From Channallabes apus (lineage: Eukaryota > Chordata > Actinopteri > Siluriformes > Clariidae): a DNA stretch of 64,000 nucleotides. The notes under the pieces are model-generated. The model ran no database searches, was not told the origin of the DNA, and saw only the letters and a program-made list of their open reading frames with translations. Location of the stretch: contig CM060108.1 of the NCBI GenBank assembly GCA_030522415.1, positions 43,033,256-43,097,255 of the forward strand, given 5' to 3'. Positions 37,650 to 61,724 of the stretch are shown here, piece after piece (the first letter of the stretch is position 1; every line of letters starts with the position of its first letter). Made by a program: the position numbers and the translations under genes.

Positions 37650-40572
37650 GGGAAGCCGTATATATATATATATATATATGCAAGATACTTTTCTTTCCCC
37701 ACGTGAGTCAGTCCACGTCAGCGCTCTTTAACCAATCAGATGTGACCTCACCATTTCAACCAATCATAACCCGGCAGGAGCGCAGCCTTAATCCTGTTTA
37801 CATGAAATAAACCTGCTACCGAGCAGGTTCAAGCTTACGGACATGTTGCTATGACAACAAGTGCGAGATGAGCATCGGAGAACGAAACAATCCAAGATCA
37901 GGACAAATCCACAACAATCAAATCCAGCTAACTGAGTTAGCGACGTACGAAGAACACCCCCCAGATGTCTAAGAGCACTACACCTACAACCAGTGCACTA
38001 AGCAACAAATCCACACTGAGCACTATGTGTATCCTAGTCATGTATATATCTCCCCATCTCCCTAATTTAGTCATGTACAATTCGGGAGGGCCGAAGGCCA
38101 TCACTAGTTTCCTCCGAACCACATGACGCCAGCCAACCACATCTTTTCGAACTGCTTGCTCACGCACCACTGGGGACGGGGTAACACACTTGCAGGATAG
38201 CGCTATTTTCTCCTTCCACTTGTATGAGCTCACAGATGCCCCTGATTAGCTATTGGGAGCACTAAGTACCTCACATCCCTCCCTTCTGAGAGAGCTCAGC
38301 CAATCAGCTCTCTCTAGACTTCCAGGTGCAAGAGGTTACAGCATCACCGGGGAACCGAACTCGCGATCTCCGTCTGATAGGGCGAGCACTTTACCACTGC
38401 ACCACTCGGACACCCAGATTTGACCACTTTCAAATAAAAGTGTGGACAGTACTCTTTGTGAAATAAAACAGAATTGATTACAGTTTGAACAGGACTTAAG
38501 TGTTGCTATCCTACCAAGATAACATAGTGTGTTTTTACAATCTCCCTGTTTCATCAGGTATCATCAGCGCTCATTCATTTCCCCATGAATGGAAATGGTA
38601 TCATCAGCGGGCAATTGGAAACTGGATTGGGAGCATATGAAGGCCATTATCAATCTGATTGGGAATCTCAAGAGGATTATATGAAAAAGCAGTGGTCTGT
38701 CAACCAGCATGAAGTTGACTATTTTGAGAATGAGGCACCTATGATGGGAGGCTATTCTGAATGTTTTATAAAGAGCACTATTGATAGCCTCGCTTTACCT
38801 GTGAACTACTTTGGCGAATACTATACAAAGGTTAGTACTTTTTCACAACAGAACCTTAATGCAGAACTTAAGATTTTTTAGTGTATGCTGGGCATTTGTA
38901 AAGAGCTTCAGAGATAACATCTTTTAGCACAGTGTGGTGTTCATATCTACTGTATCTATTCATTCAGTAATTTGTCTTTAGTAATCCTTGAATCCTGGTA
39001 TAATTTGGAGTTGATTTGAAAGCTGAGTGGGAATAGGAATACACCCTAAACGGGACACAAGTACACCAGAGGGCACTATACAAATGGTCACACATGAATC
39101 TACACCTAGTAGTGATTTAGAATAGTTATACAAGACTACCTGTTAGAATGTATATAAAATGTTGGAAATAAAATGAGAACCAAGAGGATACTCACATGAG
39201 CACCCAAAACTTTTTGAGGTGCAGTTTTGTGGTTCAGGCGATAAACCACTGATCACAAGGTCCCAGGTTTAAACTAAGAAAAAAATAGATAAAATGTAAG
39301 TCGCTCTGGATAAGGGCATCAGCCAAATGGCAAAATGTAAACGTTAAAACAGAGGAGTCTCTACTACCTGCTCTCTAATGGTGCTATGCTCCTTCTTACC
39401 ACAAGGTAAAGTTTTTAAAAGTCTGTCTGTAGACAGATATTGTTCTTAAATATCAGATTTGGCCCAGCAAGACTATGCAGTAATTACAGTAATTCAGCTT
39501 TTTGGGGAAATATTTAGGTGAAATATCAGTGTCACATACACACAGACACTGCAAATACACTTTCGACTCTCCAGTTCGGCCCAGTAGATGTTATTTTAAA
39601 TGCAACTGTAATGTGAGGGGTGATTTCTAACGTCATGTGTTGTTGCAGAAAACGATATATATGGCGAACAAGGAAGCTGCTGAAAACCAGTTGCTGGTGA
39701 CTGCATATGAAACCTGCAACTCACTCACAAGCTCCTTAGAGGACATCTGCAGCCATCTAGAGGAAAACAATCTGGATTTCCTCAAAGACCTCGGGCCTCC
39801 ATTCAAAATGCTTGCTGAAATTTGTTGTGGCTCAAGCATCGACTTCGAGGACAGGTCCATTTCCACATCTTCCAACAAGGATTTATCTGGTTCACAAGTG
39901 GGCATCAAAGTGCAAAGTGCTGCTGGTAGTGTCCACAATGAGGCTACCTCTGTCTCTGCATCAACCACTCAAATCACAACGAATTATGATGAGAGTCTTA
40001 TCACCGGGAGAGCCACATCAGCAGCCAAGGCAGGCCTTGTCCAGCAGTCTGCAGACTACCTGTCCTATACACCCATGTACATAATGGAGCAACAGCATCA
40101 GCCTGCCGTGTTTCTTGCTCCTGGTCCAGTGTTGGGTGTTCAAGAAAATGTGGTGCTGGTGGAGAATGGGCATACCAACATGGCAGTAATTGCCCAGAAC
40201 ACCCTTCCTTTGCTGGAGTTGCAGCAAGCAAACACCAGAGTACTGGTGGATCAAGGTATTGGAAGCACAGTGCTACATGGTTTGTCGGGTCACTCTGAGG
40301 GTCAGGTCACTGTTCCTGGTATTGTTCAGTTTGTAGAGAACCAACGAGTACAGAGAGTGGAGCCTGTGCATGCTGTGCAGAGCTCCTCACAATCCAGCAT
40401 CATCAAGTGTCAGAGGATGAAGGCCACTGGACAAAGCACAGAGATTGGGGCTTTAGGAAATGCATCAGCTGTCCCAAGTGTGGATTCATCATCGCAGCAA
40501 GATGTGCCTCTTTTTTCTGCACAAGGGTTTCAGGTGTCAAAGGAAAATTTCCATTCAAGCTCCACCTCTTAA
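12786..40572 (+). CDS. dsg2: Desmoglein-2-like desmosomal cadherin, 14 coding exons, 1049 aa
   Basis: Exons 12786-12833, 13482-13607, 20329-20475, 21814-21958, 23804-23970, 24334-24483, 25125-25310, 27523-27788, 31797-31939, 32893-33114, 33252-33482, 36703-36824, 38558-38830 and 39649-40572 join with matching phases into 1050 codons including TAA, all with AG/GT borders. The product is a calcium-dependent adhesion receptor of desmosomes. It has a signal peptide (about residues 1-23), furin site RQKR (32-35), mature N-terminus Ala-Trp (Trp37 is the strand-swap tryptophan), and four EC repeats with LDRE (98-101, 208-211), DQNDN (133-137) and DVNDN (249-253). A membrane segment spans about 592-618. 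A catenin-binding tail segment spans about 743-805 and resembles the plakoglobin-binding region of desmogleins. Human DSG2 is 1118 aa. The short propeptide and the tail indicate desmoglein rather than classical cadherin or desmocollin. The distal tail is shorter and lacks obvious long desmoglein repeat units. Introns are inflated by transposons. The exact paralogue among fish dsg2 copies is not settled. Confidence 0.93.
12982..13030 (+). repeat. (TAA)n microsatellite
   Basis: About 16 units with one interruption, in dsg2 intron 1. Confidence 0.93.
13211..13241 (+). repeat. (TG)n microsatellite
   Basis: About 15 units in dsg2 intron 1. Confidence 0.95.
13482..13607 (+). CDS. dsg2: dsg2 exon 2: propeptide, furin site, mature N-terminus
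   Basis: Acceptor ...TTAAACAG, donor GTGAGT at 13608. It encodes a short propeptide ending RQKR, then AWV, as in desmogleins, where Trp2 of the mature protein swaps between partners. The polypyrimidine tract before the acceptor is poor. Phase 0 at both ends. Confidence 0.9.
13634..13638. repeat. Target-site duplication, left copy
   Basis: CTGTC abuts the left LTR, and the same 5 bp follow the right LTR at 18837-18841. Five-bp duplications are usual for Ty3/gypsy integrases, and the pair fixes both ends of the element. Confidence 0.93.
13639..14044 (-). repeat. 3' LTR of the chromovirus
   Basis: 406 bp, matching 18431-18836 except for two single-base differences (near 13841 and 13917). Contains the pol stop codon at 13975, so pol runs about 70 bp into it. 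The + strand left end carries a 22-bp motif repeated 44 bp further in. Confidence 0.95.
13975..17409 (-). CDS. pol: pol of the chromovirus: protease, RT, RNase H, integrase-chromodomain
   Basis: Uninterrupted frame, open upstream to at least 17463 but entered by frameshift from gag. Numbering from the codon at 17463: protease DSG 68-70; RT catalytic YLDD 383-386; RNase H DAS around 533; integrase zinc module ending CPMC 751-754; DDE residues Asp784, Asp844 and Glu880; chromodomain about 1068-1120 ([20 protein letters not shown], then EGY). The chromodomain guides integration to marked chromatin in this clade. All key residues are present. The stop lies inside the 3' LTR. Confidence 0.95.
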   Translation of the reverse strand, partial: GKRPDPVRDRRDSPGTIHLSATTDHTATRLTVQVTLHLGHKRVRSAAFIDSGAAGNFIDSTYAKGLGVKIEALSQPMRIISVDGRPLSSSPITQQTLPITLVLGQHQESIQFHLTPISSPPIILGYPWLLQHDPLISWSQNRILQWGPTCTDLCLQAQAGTCSRESEAPDVDIHAIPPPYRDLAEVFCKRRASHLPPHRPYDLAIELQPGSSPPRGHLYSLSTNETQAMEEYVTNALRNGTIRPSSSPAAAGFFFVKKKGGKLRPCVDYRGLNKITIRNRHPLPLTNSALDALSGATMFTKLDLRSAYNLVRIREGDEWKTAFITPTGHYESLVIPFGLCNAPSAFQAFINDVLRDMLGRWVFVYLDDILIYSRTPTEHTKHVRAVLKRLLAHQLYCKLEKCAFHEHSTTFLGFVISPQGVAMDPQKLEVVRHWPLPRTLKQLQRFLGFANFYRRFIRGYSTVAAPLTALTRLSNSSFRLNPTAISAFHRLCHLFTTAPILLHPDANQPFVVEVDASEVGAGAVLSQRGPDQKLHPCGFYSKKFNPTQQRYGVGDRELLGIKWALEEWRHWLQGASEPFIVWTDHQNLITIRSLKQLNPRQARWALFFEQFNFHLSYRPGSKNTKADALSRQHERETPRADPVPVLPPTRIIAPLQWNLETRVRQALTRDPAPAGVPPRRLFVPERLRTEVLQWGHSSPVAGHQGSRRTTTFIGRAFWWPSMRREITEFVRACPMCARAKDINQPTPGELQPLPVPRRPWSHIAVDFITGLPDSDGRNVILTIVDRFSKAVHLVALAGLPSAKETAELILEHVVRLHGFPKDIVSDRGPQFTARFWKAFCHLIDSSCSLSSGYHPQTNGQTERTNQQLERYLRCFVSDRQRSWACYLKWAELSHNLHVSSATNLSPFEVCHGFQPPMFTHQEPEVDVPSAQQLVRRCRRLWHQANLAIRRTNANYVVQHRRRHPPGRLYHVGDKVWLSTRNLHLHTESKKLSPRFIGPYRITLRINPVTYRLQLPAALRIHPVFHTSQLKPFTTSPMVPTTPPAPPPRIIDGGPAYTVRRILDSRPRGRGTQYLVDWEGYGPEERSWVPARFILDSGLIRDYRHRVSSTPGPSGVGPGRGGTVMHTQPRPARGPGSKAVAKLKA
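14045..14056 (-). other. Putative polypurine tract
   Basis: The minus strand reads ACGGGGGGGTAC just before the 3' LTR. It is the only G-rich run beside the LTR and is the likely plus-strand primer. Confidence 0.55.
17388..18428 (-). pseudogene. gag: gag of the chromovirus, two in-frame stops
   Basis: Starts ATG at 18428 ([16 protein letters not shown]) and would run to TGA at 17388-17390, 346 residues. A coiled-coil-like N-terminus with heptad leucines is followed by the capsid region ([22 protein letters not shown]) and a CCHC zinc knuckle, [14 protein letters not shown]. In-frame TGA codons interrupt it at 17871-17873, between LRQ and GLSVSRY, and at 17652-17654. Both could come from CGA by C-to-T change at CpG. 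This copy cannot make full Gag without readthrough, although pol is open. Confidence 0.85.
17403..17409 (-). promoter_or_regulatory. gag-pol -1 frameshift slippery heptamer
   Basis: Minus strand G-GGA-AAC in the gag frame, between the zinc knuckle and the gag stop. Slipping back one base gives the protease frame (GKRPDPVRD). The same heptamer directs -1 frameshifting in the sushi-derived mammalian gene PEG10. Confidence 0.8.
18419..18429 (-). other. Self-priming primer-binding site
   Basis: One nucleotide inside the 5' LTR, minus strand AATGACAGAGC. It is exactly complementary to GCTCTGTCATT at 18740-18730 in the LTR. No tRNA-like site is present here, and the gag ATG lies within it. Tf1/sushi elements are known to prime reverse transcription with the folded-back 5' end of their own RNA, also using 11 nt in Tf1. 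Confidence 0.75.
18431..18836 (-). repeat. 5' LTR of the chromovirus
   Basis: 406-bp partner of the 3' LTR. It holds the predicted TATA box and RNA start. With a start at 18740, U3 would be only 96 nt and R plus U5 about 310 nt. Confidence 0.95.
18740..18770 (-). promoter_or_regulatory. LTR promoter: TATA box and predicted RNA start
   Basis: On the minus strand ATAAAAGG occupies 18770-18763. The 11-nt motif GCTCTGTCATT that matches the primer-binding site begins at 18740, 30 nt downstream of the TATA start. That is the spacing expected if the RNA starts exactly at the motif. Confidence 0.65.
18837..18841. repeat. Target-site duplication, right copy
   Basis: CTGTC immediately after the right LTR, identical to 13634-13638. 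Confidence 0.93.
18842..20328. other. dsg2 intron 2, downstream part
   Basis: Apart from the small repeat at 20037-20140 nothing is recognised. No alternative exon stands out. Confidence 0.5.
20037..20140. repeat. Short DNA-transposon-like repeat fragment
   Basis: ATCACTGCTCCACCAACATG and GGTATGGGGTGTTTGTGGCC resemble a degenerate fish transposase gene read in antisense. The fragment is too short to classify. Confidence 0.35.
20329..20475 (+). CDS. dsg2: dsg2 exon 3: EC1 core
   Basis: Acceptor TTATTTCAG, donor GTGAGT. 49 codons in phase 0. Contains the EC1 sequence ending in the calcium-binding LDRE motif (residues 98-101). It lies 1.5 kb downstream of the intron 2 retrotransposon. Confidence 0.93.
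20925..21165. repeat. Dispersed repeat, copy 1
   Basis: CAAGTCAAAG, then ATGAAAGTAAAAACT and CACTTATCCCAGTGTTTCA, recur in diverged form at 32020-32530. Family not identified. Confidence 0.5.
21166..21490. other. GC-rich island with telomere-like CCTAAC repeats
   Basis: Contains three tandem CCTAAC units near 21184-21203 and a 300-bp GC-rich block in an AT-rich intron. A 105-codon frame on the minus strand shows no family I recognise. Confidence 0.4.
21745..21788 (+). repeat. (TG)n microsatellite near dsg2 exon 4
   Basis: About 22 units with one TC interruption, close to the exon 4 acceptor. Confidence 0.95.
21814..21958 (+). CDS. dsg2: dsg2 exon 4: EC1-EC2 boundary
   Basis: Acceptor TTTATTTAG, donor GTACTT. 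Encodes the end of EC1 with the calcium-binding linker DQNDN (133-137) and the start of EC2. Ends in phase 1. A (GT)n repeat lies 26 bp upstream of the acceptor. Confidence 0.93.
22480..23100. repeat. Decayed DNA transposon repeat
   Basis: TTGTAGAGCCAACTTTAGCA, TTTTGGCCCATTCTTCTCTT, GGGGTGAATGTTGTGGGACG and similar phrases belong to an abundant antisense-read fish transposase repeat. No frame survives. It is in the dsg2 intron between exons 4 and 5. Confidence 0.55.
23555..23690 (-). mobile_element. SINE family A, internally deleted
   Basis: Tail part (CATTGTCTATACCGCTTTACC; GGCCTGGAGCCTATCCCAGG) joins directly to the head (ACCACGGTGGTGCTAACCAC), losing about 200 bp. It lies 110 bp before dsg2 exon 5. 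Confidence 0.7.
23804..23970 (+). CDS. dsg2: dsg2 exon 5: EC2
   Basis: Acceptor TTTCCTCTAG, donor GTGAGT. Enters in phase 1 and leaves in phase 0. Contains DADE and a terminal LDRE (208-211), both calcium ligands of cadherin repeats. Confidence 0.94.
24334..24483 (+). CDS. dsg2: dsg2 exon 6: end of EC2
   Basis: Donor GTGAGT after ESG-type linker codons. Contains ATDLDGG and DVNDN (249-253). The acceptor TTGGAAAG is weak, and a second AG lies 7 nt further in. Only the upstream AG keeps the frame and the expected DRE-to-TYKL continuity. Confidence 0.9.
25125..25310 (+). CDS. dsg2: dsg2 exon 7: EC3
   Basis: Acceptor ATCTTGCAG, donor GTGAGA, 62 codons in phase 0. Begins YEGSVEEN and contains [10 protein letters not shown] and TNEGIL, which closely follow vertebrate DSG2 EC3. 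Confidence 0.95.
25775..26225. repeat. Decayed DNA transposon repeat
   Basis: ACTCACCAGCCACTTTATTA at the edge and CACCACATCCCAAAAGCTGC, ACTGGTGACTGTGGAGGCCA, and CCAAGAAAATATCCCCCACA inside are phrases of a very common fish repeat. Non-coding now. Confidence 0.6.
26440..26590 (-). mobile_element. SINE family A, tail fragment
   Basis: CTCATCGTCTATACCACTTT and ACCCTGGACAGGGTGCCAAT match the body and tail of the family A SINE at 2904-3279. The head is missing. Confidence 0.7.
26620..27400 (+). mobile_element. L2-like LINE 3' end with AT-rich insertion
   Basis: The longest 3' UTR copy among the truncated ones. It contains GATGGGTTCCCTGTTGAGTC, then an expanded ATT/TTTA tract (27170-27310), then AAAAGCGCTATATAAATAAA and (TTGAA)n. 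It ends 120 bp before dsg2 exon 8. Confidence 0.75.
27523..27788 (+). CDS. dsg2: dsg2 exon 8: EC3 end and EC4 start
   Basis: Acceptor TTTATTAAAG, donor GTGAGA. 88 codons plus 2 nt. The EC3/EC4 junction reads NVPEAPHF instead of a DxNDN motif, as in other desmogleins. An L2-like tail ends about 120 bp upstream. Confidence 0.93.
28200..28725 (+). repeat. Decayed 5' LTR of the gypsy relic
   Basis: Its 3' part aligns by eye with 30532-30768. A TATAAGGAAGC motif lies at about 28337. The left limit is uncertain. Confidence 0.55.
30525..30785 (+). repeat. Decayed 3' LTR of the gypsy relic
   Basis: Direct-repeat partner of 28509-28725, with many substitutions and small indels, so the insertion is old. 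Confidence 0.6.
30786..31796. other. dsg2 intron 8, downstream part
   Basis: Begins with a short SINE A-like piece (GCCAGTCCATCGCAATATAC) and is otherwise unique AT-rich sequence. Confidence 0.45.
31797..31939 (+). CDS. dsg2: dsg2 exon 9: EC4
   Basis: Acceptor GTTGTAG, donor GTAAGT. Enters in phase 2, leaves in phase 1. Encodes DNWLSIN and TGEITL, typical of DSG2 EC4. The preceding intron contains the old gypsy relic. Confidence 0.94.
32015..32530. repeat. Dispersed repeat, copy 2
   Basis: Same order of blocks as 20925-21165: CAAGTCAAAG, GAAAGTAAAAACTCCAT, CACTTATCCCAGCATTTCA. Lies between dsg2 exons 9 and 10. Confidence 0.5.
32893..33114 (+). CDS. dsg2: dsg2 exon 10: EC4 end and extracellular anchor
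   Basis: Acceptor TTTCCATAG, donor GTTAGT. Contains DSNDHCP, where the canonical DxNDN linker has His in the last position, followed by the Cys-containing membrane-proximal anchor domain. Confidence 0.94.
33252..33482 (+). CDS. dsg2: dsg2 exon 11: anchor domain and membrane segment
   Basis: Acceptor CCTTTTCCAG, donor GTGAGT. Encodes a Cys-rich membrane-proximal stretch ([12 protein letters not shown]) and then most of the transmembrane helix, [15 protein letters not shown] onwards. Ends in phase 1. Confidence 0.94.
33706..33825 (-). mobile_element. SINE family B, head fragment
   Basis: Minus strand AGGGGTAGCTCAGTGGCTAA and GGTTCAAACC-like box B, followed by the body but not the tail. In the dsg2 intron after exon 11. 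Confidence 0.75.
33826..34804. other. dsg2 intron 11, unassigned segment
   Basis: Less AT-rich than its neighbours between 34040 and 34790 with short broken frames. Possibly an old repeat. No family recognised. Confidence 0.4.
34805..35432 (-). mobile_element. 5'-truncated copy of the same LINE
   Basis: Minus strand matches 7862-8489 of the full copy: the C-terminal coding end (KDLSHP and MDCSLC-like reading with changes), then the 3' UTR and the AATTTG tail at 34805. It lies in the intron between dsg2 exons 11 and 12. Confidence 0.85.
35490..36041. mobile_element. 552-bp TIR element with TA duplication
   Basis: Ends CACTACCGTTCAAAAGTTTT and its complement (AAAACTTTTGAACGGTAGTG), flanked by TA at 35488-35489 and 36042-36043. 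The size and TA site fit a Tc1/mariner-type non-autonomous element. It is in the dsg2 intron before exon 12. Confidence 0.85.
36238..36285. repeat. Perfect 19-bp inverted repeat, 10-nt loop
   Basis: GACTTAAAGGACAGTATGG at 36238-36256 and its exact complement at 36267-36285. It is 418 bp upstream of dsg2 exon 12 on the transcribed strand, so it would fold as a hairpin in the pre-mRNA. Confidence 0.9.
36703..36824 (+). CDS. dsg2: dsg2 exon 12: end of membrane helix, start of cytoplasmic tail
   Basis: Acceptor ATATTTTGCAG, donor GTAGTG. Completes the hydrophobic helix (LIPVLLLLC) and starts the juxtamembrane tail. 41 codons with the carried base. A TIR-bounded element starts about 50 bp after the donor. 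Confidence 0.9.
36876..37962. mobile_element. TIR-bounded DNA element next to dsg2 exon 12
   Basis: Ends match as inverted repeats over about 24 bp: GGGGGGTGTTCTTCGTACGT on the left, ACGTACGAAGAACACCCCCC on the right. The interior is AT-rich with a (TA)27 run (37594-37647) and no transposase. No clear target duplication, so the superfamily is unresolved. Confidence 0.75.
38230..38420 (-). mobile_element. tRNA-derived SINE, family C
   Basis: Minus strand GTCCGAGTGGTGCAGTGGTA (box A) and CGAGTTCGGTTCCCCGG (box B). Distinct from families A and B. Just upstream of dsg2 exon 13. Confidence 0.7.
38558..38830 (+). CDS. dsg2: dsg2 exon 13: cytoplasmic anchor segment
   Basis: Acceptor TTTCATCAG, donor GTTAGT. 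91 codons in phase 0 at both ends. Encodes a low-identity tail ([15 protein letters not shown]) corresponding to the region before the catenin-binding site. A SINE ends about 140 bp upstream. Confidence 0.85.
39216..39348 (+). mobile_element. SINE family B, decayed
   Basis: Ends with TAAGTCGCTCTGGATAAGGG and CATCAGCCAAATGGC. The tRNA head is eroded. In the last dsg2 intron. Confidence 0.65.
39649..40572 (+). CDS. dsg2: dsg2 terminal exon: catenin-binding tail and C-terminus
   Basis: Acceptor GTGTTGTTGCAG. 307 codons and TAA. The first ~60 residues ([16 protein letters not shown], then [16 protein letters not shown]) match the desmoglein intracellular cadherin segment that binds plakoglobin. 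The remainder is Ser/Gln/Val-rich with only weak internal similarity. It is shorter than the repeat-bearing tail of mammalian DSG2. Confidence 0.94.
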   Translation, partial: KTIYMANKEAAENQLLVTAYETCNSLTSSLEDICSHLEENNLDFLKDLGPPFKMLAEICCGSSIDFEDRSISTSSNKDLSGSQVGIKVQSAAGSVHNEATSVSASTTQITTNYDESLITGRATSAAKAGLVQQSADYLSYTPMYIMEQQHQPAVFLAPGPVLGVQENVVLVENGHTNMAVIAQNTLPLLELQQANTRVLVDQGIGSTVLHGLSGHSEGQVTVPGIVQFVENQRVQRVEPVHAVQSSSQSSIIKCQRMKATGQSTEIGALGNASAVPSVDSSSQQDVPLFSAQGFQVSKENFHSSSTS

Positions 40573-41140
40573 TCCAAATACAAAGTCTCTCAGATCTTCT
40601 ACATAAATACCCTTATTTTGGTGAATTCATCAATTCAGCTGTGAGGGATGTGTCACAAACCTGACTGACCAGAAGAGCAGGATGGCACCTAACAAAACGA
40701 GAAAAGCAAACACCTTTTTCAAAAACTGTTCATTAATTCACAGTGATGAGCATGAGCATTTAGACTAAGTTTTCATTTTTTTTTACATGGGCTCTTAAAC
40801 AACTATTGAAATCTAGGTCATTTTATTTGTTCTTCTCTGTAACAATTTTGCATCTCTTTCTTTGTTATATTGCTTTCCACGGATCACAGATTTCCTGCTT
40901 TTTTTTCACAGCAACTGGCAACTTTTTATATTTAGGTGGATTTGACATACTGGTGTATATTTCATGTTAGATAGATGAGTTTTCACACACTCTGTATCAT
41001 CAGTTTATTTCTCCCAACATGTAGTGGATAATTTGTTTGTCAGTTTTCATTGCTGCAGTGCCACCTACTGAAATAAAAAACTGAAAAACCAAGCCTTATA
41101 TCCCATGATATTGATATCCTGTATACAATAAATAAATAAA
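40573..41140 (+). other. dsg2: dsg2 3' UTR with polyadenylation signals
   Basis: Unique AT-rich sequence directly after the stop. AATAAA occurs at 41072-41077 and in a tandem run around 41127-41140, so the message probably ends near 41.1-41.2 kb. No transposon is seen inside it. Confidence 0.6.
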
Positions 41141-41584
41141 TAATTTTTATTTGAATGCATCTTACCAAGGGAAACATTCTTGAATATAGGTATTTTTTTT
41201 AGAATTTAACAATTTTATTATTACAAGATTATGTTTATTATGTTTATTTCTAATCAAATGTTACTAAAATTGCAAGCAAAACTTTATCTGCCAATAGAAC
41301 AAGACATCTTTTTATACATTTAAGTAAAAAATCTATACAAATTAGCCTAACAATCTTATATTGTTATCCCGAATTGCCTGTAGTGTGCGAATGTGTGCAC
41401 GAATGTTGACCAGAGGTCCTACCATGGTTGTAAAATGGGAATAAATACAATGGCAATTACCACTGGACTCCACTGTCTCTAGTTGGACTAGAGAGCTTCT
41501 TAGATGGATGAATGCGATGGTTTAATACTATATAGGAATTGTACTACACTATACACAAAAAATTATTTTGTTAATTATTCACAC

Positions 41585-41764
41585 ACTCATTCAATTTGGG
41601 ACCGCCAATTAGCCTAACCTGAATATCTTTGGACTGTGGGAGGAAACCGGAGTACCCGGAGGAAACCCACCAAGCACAGTGAGAACATGCACACAGAGAC
41701 GGGAATCGAACCCAGACCCTGGAGGTGCAAGGCGACAGTGCTAACCACTACACCACCATGCCGC
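41585..41764 (-). mobile_element. SINE family A, head half
   Basis: Minus strand head GGCGGCATGGTGGTGTAGTG and box B GGGTTCGATTCCC; truncated after GGTTTCCTCCGGGTACTCCG. In the dsg2-PKA spacer. Confidence 0.8.
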
Positions 41765-42631
41765 CGGAGTGGAACCTGTTATATATATATTTTTTATTTT
41801 TTTTAAGCTTTTATTATTATTATTATTATTATTAAAAATCTACTGCACGTGCATAGCATTGCCACATCGCAGCTCCAGGGGTCACAGTCTGAGCTTGAGC
41901 TCAGATTAATGTGTGTATGTGGAGCCTTATAAGGTTTCCTCATGCATGTTCATGTGGATTTCCTCTGGGTTCTCTTGTTTACTCCCAATGTCCGAAAAAC
42001 GCATGCATATGGATCGGTTGCACTTAATTGCTAAAAAAAAAATTGTTGCCGGTATATACTCTGGATCCACCGCAACCTTAATCAGACTAAATCGCTCAGT
42101 TTGGCTGAAGGAAGAAATGAAAAAAGCTTGTGCATATGACAGTAAAGTTCTTGAATTGTTCACCTTTCTAAAAAAAGAAAAAAAAATTAACAGTAGTTCA
42201 TAAACATGGTGTCCAAAAATGAAAGCCTTATTCTCTATGCAGAGTAAAAAAGGGGCAGACTGTGCACGTGCAGGAGTGTGTCACATTATGGCATTTCACA
42301 CACCCATTGCATTTTCCTCACTGTGACTACAGAATGACCAATCTCTAAAAATAGTGCTATACATAGTGCACAGGGTGTGGACATCCCGGGTTCAAGTGAA
42401 CATACACTGAACTAGGGTTTTATTTTAGGAAACAAAAAAAATCACGTTTGTACACGTTTTCCTAAAAAAAAAAGGGAGAACTTCCTCTTTAAGAGCAGCC
42501 AGCTGATTGGACAATACCAACAGTATGTGATGTTTCCCGCCAATTACAGTGTAGGGGGCGGGATTTGATGCAAAAAAAGAATGCGAGCGGGGAAAGAAAA
42601 ACATGACGGCGAGGCGCAAAGCGCCCTACTA
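41765..42631. other. dsg2-PKA spacer, nothing recognised
   Basis: (ATT)n at about 41812-41834 and unique sequence. A 96-codon frame at 41913-42203 shows no family features. Confidence 0.45.
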
Positions 42632-42705
42632 CCAGTGTTGCCAGATCGGAGGATTTTGCTGCGTTTTAACGGCGAGTTATCTGCATTATGCATGCATTTG
42701 ATTAA

Positions 42706-42790
42706 AAGGGCATTGGTGGCTCAGTTGTAGGTTTCTATCCTGCCATGCAGCATAATCAGAAACCATAATCAAACCAATGCAATCAAGCCA
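42706..42790 (+). mobile_element. SINE family D head fragment
   Basis: GGCATTGGTGGCTCAGTTGT and CCTGCCATGCAG resemble the head of the family D SINE at 43627. The rest is missing. Confidence 0.5.
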
Positions 42791-42879
42791 CATGAAAGTT
42801 CCATTTGTGGTGTTTCAAAATCACACACACACCAGGCTTTCCATATGGATTACTGTGAAGAGACGTCTGTGGGGCTGGA

Positions 42880-43145
42880 GACAGGACGGTGAGGGTACAA
42901 TCTGGGGAACCCATTGCTGTGTACATGGATGGTGCAGATCCATTGCAGGGCGTGCATGCACACAGACACACACAAACACACACATTCACACAGTATTTGG
43001 GATCTGCATGTTTTACGACTGTGGGAGGAACCCAGAGTACCCAGATGAAACACAGGGAGAACATGCAAACTTCACGCACATGAGGTGGGAATAGAACACT
43101 TGATCCTGGAGGCCACAGTGCTAAGCACTAAGCCACTGTGCCACC
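42880..43145 (-). mobile_element. SINE family A, diverged
   Basis: GATCCATTGCAGGGCG, then ACTGTGGGAGGAACCCAGAG and CCACAGTGCTAAGCACTAAG, a diverged copy in minus orientation. Confidence 0.65.
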
Positions 43146-43224
43146 TTATTTGGGAACATTTTGAGATCCCAATAAGATAATTACTGGCAGGGACATCATG
43201 ATTAGAACAGATACCTGTCCAAGG

Positions 43225-43520
43225 TTGAGTGTTAAATTCCTGTCTGTGTGCATGTAGTTTGCATGTCCTCCCCGTGCTTGGTGGGTTTCCTCCAGGTGCC
43301 CTGGTTTCCTCTCACAGTCCAAAGACCTGCAGATTAGGCTAATTGGCGTTCCCAAATTGCCTGTAGTGTGTTAATGAGCATGTGAGTTTGTGTGCCTTGC
43401 CATGGATTGGCACCCCACCCAGGGTATACCCTGCCTTGTGCCCCAAGTCTCCCGGGATAGGCTCCAGGTCCCCGTGACCCTGTACATAGGATAATGGAGT
43501 ATAGACAATGAGTGAGTACA
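43225..43520 (+). mobile_element. SINE family A, plus orientation
   Basis: Reads GTGCTTGGTGGGTTTCCTCC, GATTAGGCTAATTGGCGTTC and GATTGGCACCCCACCCAGGG, the family A body in the sense direction. It faces the copy at 42880-43145. Confidence 0.7.
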
Positions 43521-43626
43521 GATTAGGATGACAAGTGAATCTTGGAAAGGCTCTAGGTCCCATGACCCTGTATTGTACAAAGCATTAAACGGTATAGATA
43601 AATGAATGAATGAAGTAATTATTTCT

Positions 43627-43840
43627 TGGCCATTGGTAGCTCAGTAGTGGGTTTCACCTGCCACACGGAAGTGCCAGTTTCGGTTCCCAGCCACTGACTG
43701 GATGATGCACTGCCGGTCGAAAGCCTGGATAAAATGGGAGGGTTGCATCTTGAAGGGCGTCCGGCGTAAAACCTGATCCGTGCAGATTGGATGTGATGCT
43801 CGATGGGACCTGCTGAAAGACCAACAACAACTTTAATAAA
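43627..43840 (+). mobile_element. tRNA-derived SINE, family D, with RTE-like tail
   Basis: Head ATTGGTAGCTCAGTAGTGGG (box A) and GTTTCGGTTCCC (box B). The tail GGGCGTCCGGCGTAAAACCT resembles the 3' end of RTE-clade LINEs, a usual SINE-LINE partnership. Confidence 0.65.
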
Positions 43841-44159
43841 GCACTTTCAAAGATACAGAGGTCTGAAGAAATTTGAACAAACCTGTACTTTATATGGTTG
43901 ATTTTAAACCAGCGACACAACAACAAGCGGAGACTCTTCGCAGATATACAGTGGATTTTTAAATCAGCAGTTGACACACATACAGATTTATGTAAAGTTT
44001 TAGCTCGGTTTTGGATCGAATGATATGGATTGATATTTCCACATCTGGCAACCCTTCCCCTACTACAGTATAGTGAAGATTAAAGCGGAGTGTAAATCAG
44101 TGACAGGGTAAAAAAAAAAAAACACAGGATAATACATCACCTGGGGGAATTATAACACA

Positions 44160-44286
44160 TTATAGTGTACAGACATTTATTTACAGAGTTTCAGCATCAT
44201 TGGGGACAGTTTATTTATTTAGTCCTATTATTATTCGTGCATTTCTGCAGCAGTAAAGACGGACAGAAGGGTGAATTGTTGACGCT
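44160..44286 (+). promoter_or_regulatory. prkaca: Probable PKA C 5' UTR
   Basis: Unique sequence directly upstream of the start codon, after the SINE cluster ends. No TATA box or CpG-dense block is evident. The transcription start is not resolvable. Confidence 0.3.
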
Positions 44287-61639
<17,353 letters not shown>

Positions 61640-61689
61640 TCTGGACACATCAGAGCTATACGTATACTTGTATACGTATATGTATTTAT

Positions 61690-61724
<35 letters not shown>

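Larger units (their letters stand above)
42632..44056. mobile_element. Possible TIR element packed with SINEs
   Basis: AGTGTTGCCAGAT at 42634 and its near complement ATCTGGCAACCCTT at 44042-44055 look like terminal repeats. Between them lie family D and A SINE pieces. The boundary claim is tentative. Confidence 0.4.

Noticed and set aside
41913..42203. Small gene in the dsg2-PKA spacer
   Set aside because: Single unsupported frame, Lys-rich end from an A-run, no similarity recognised.
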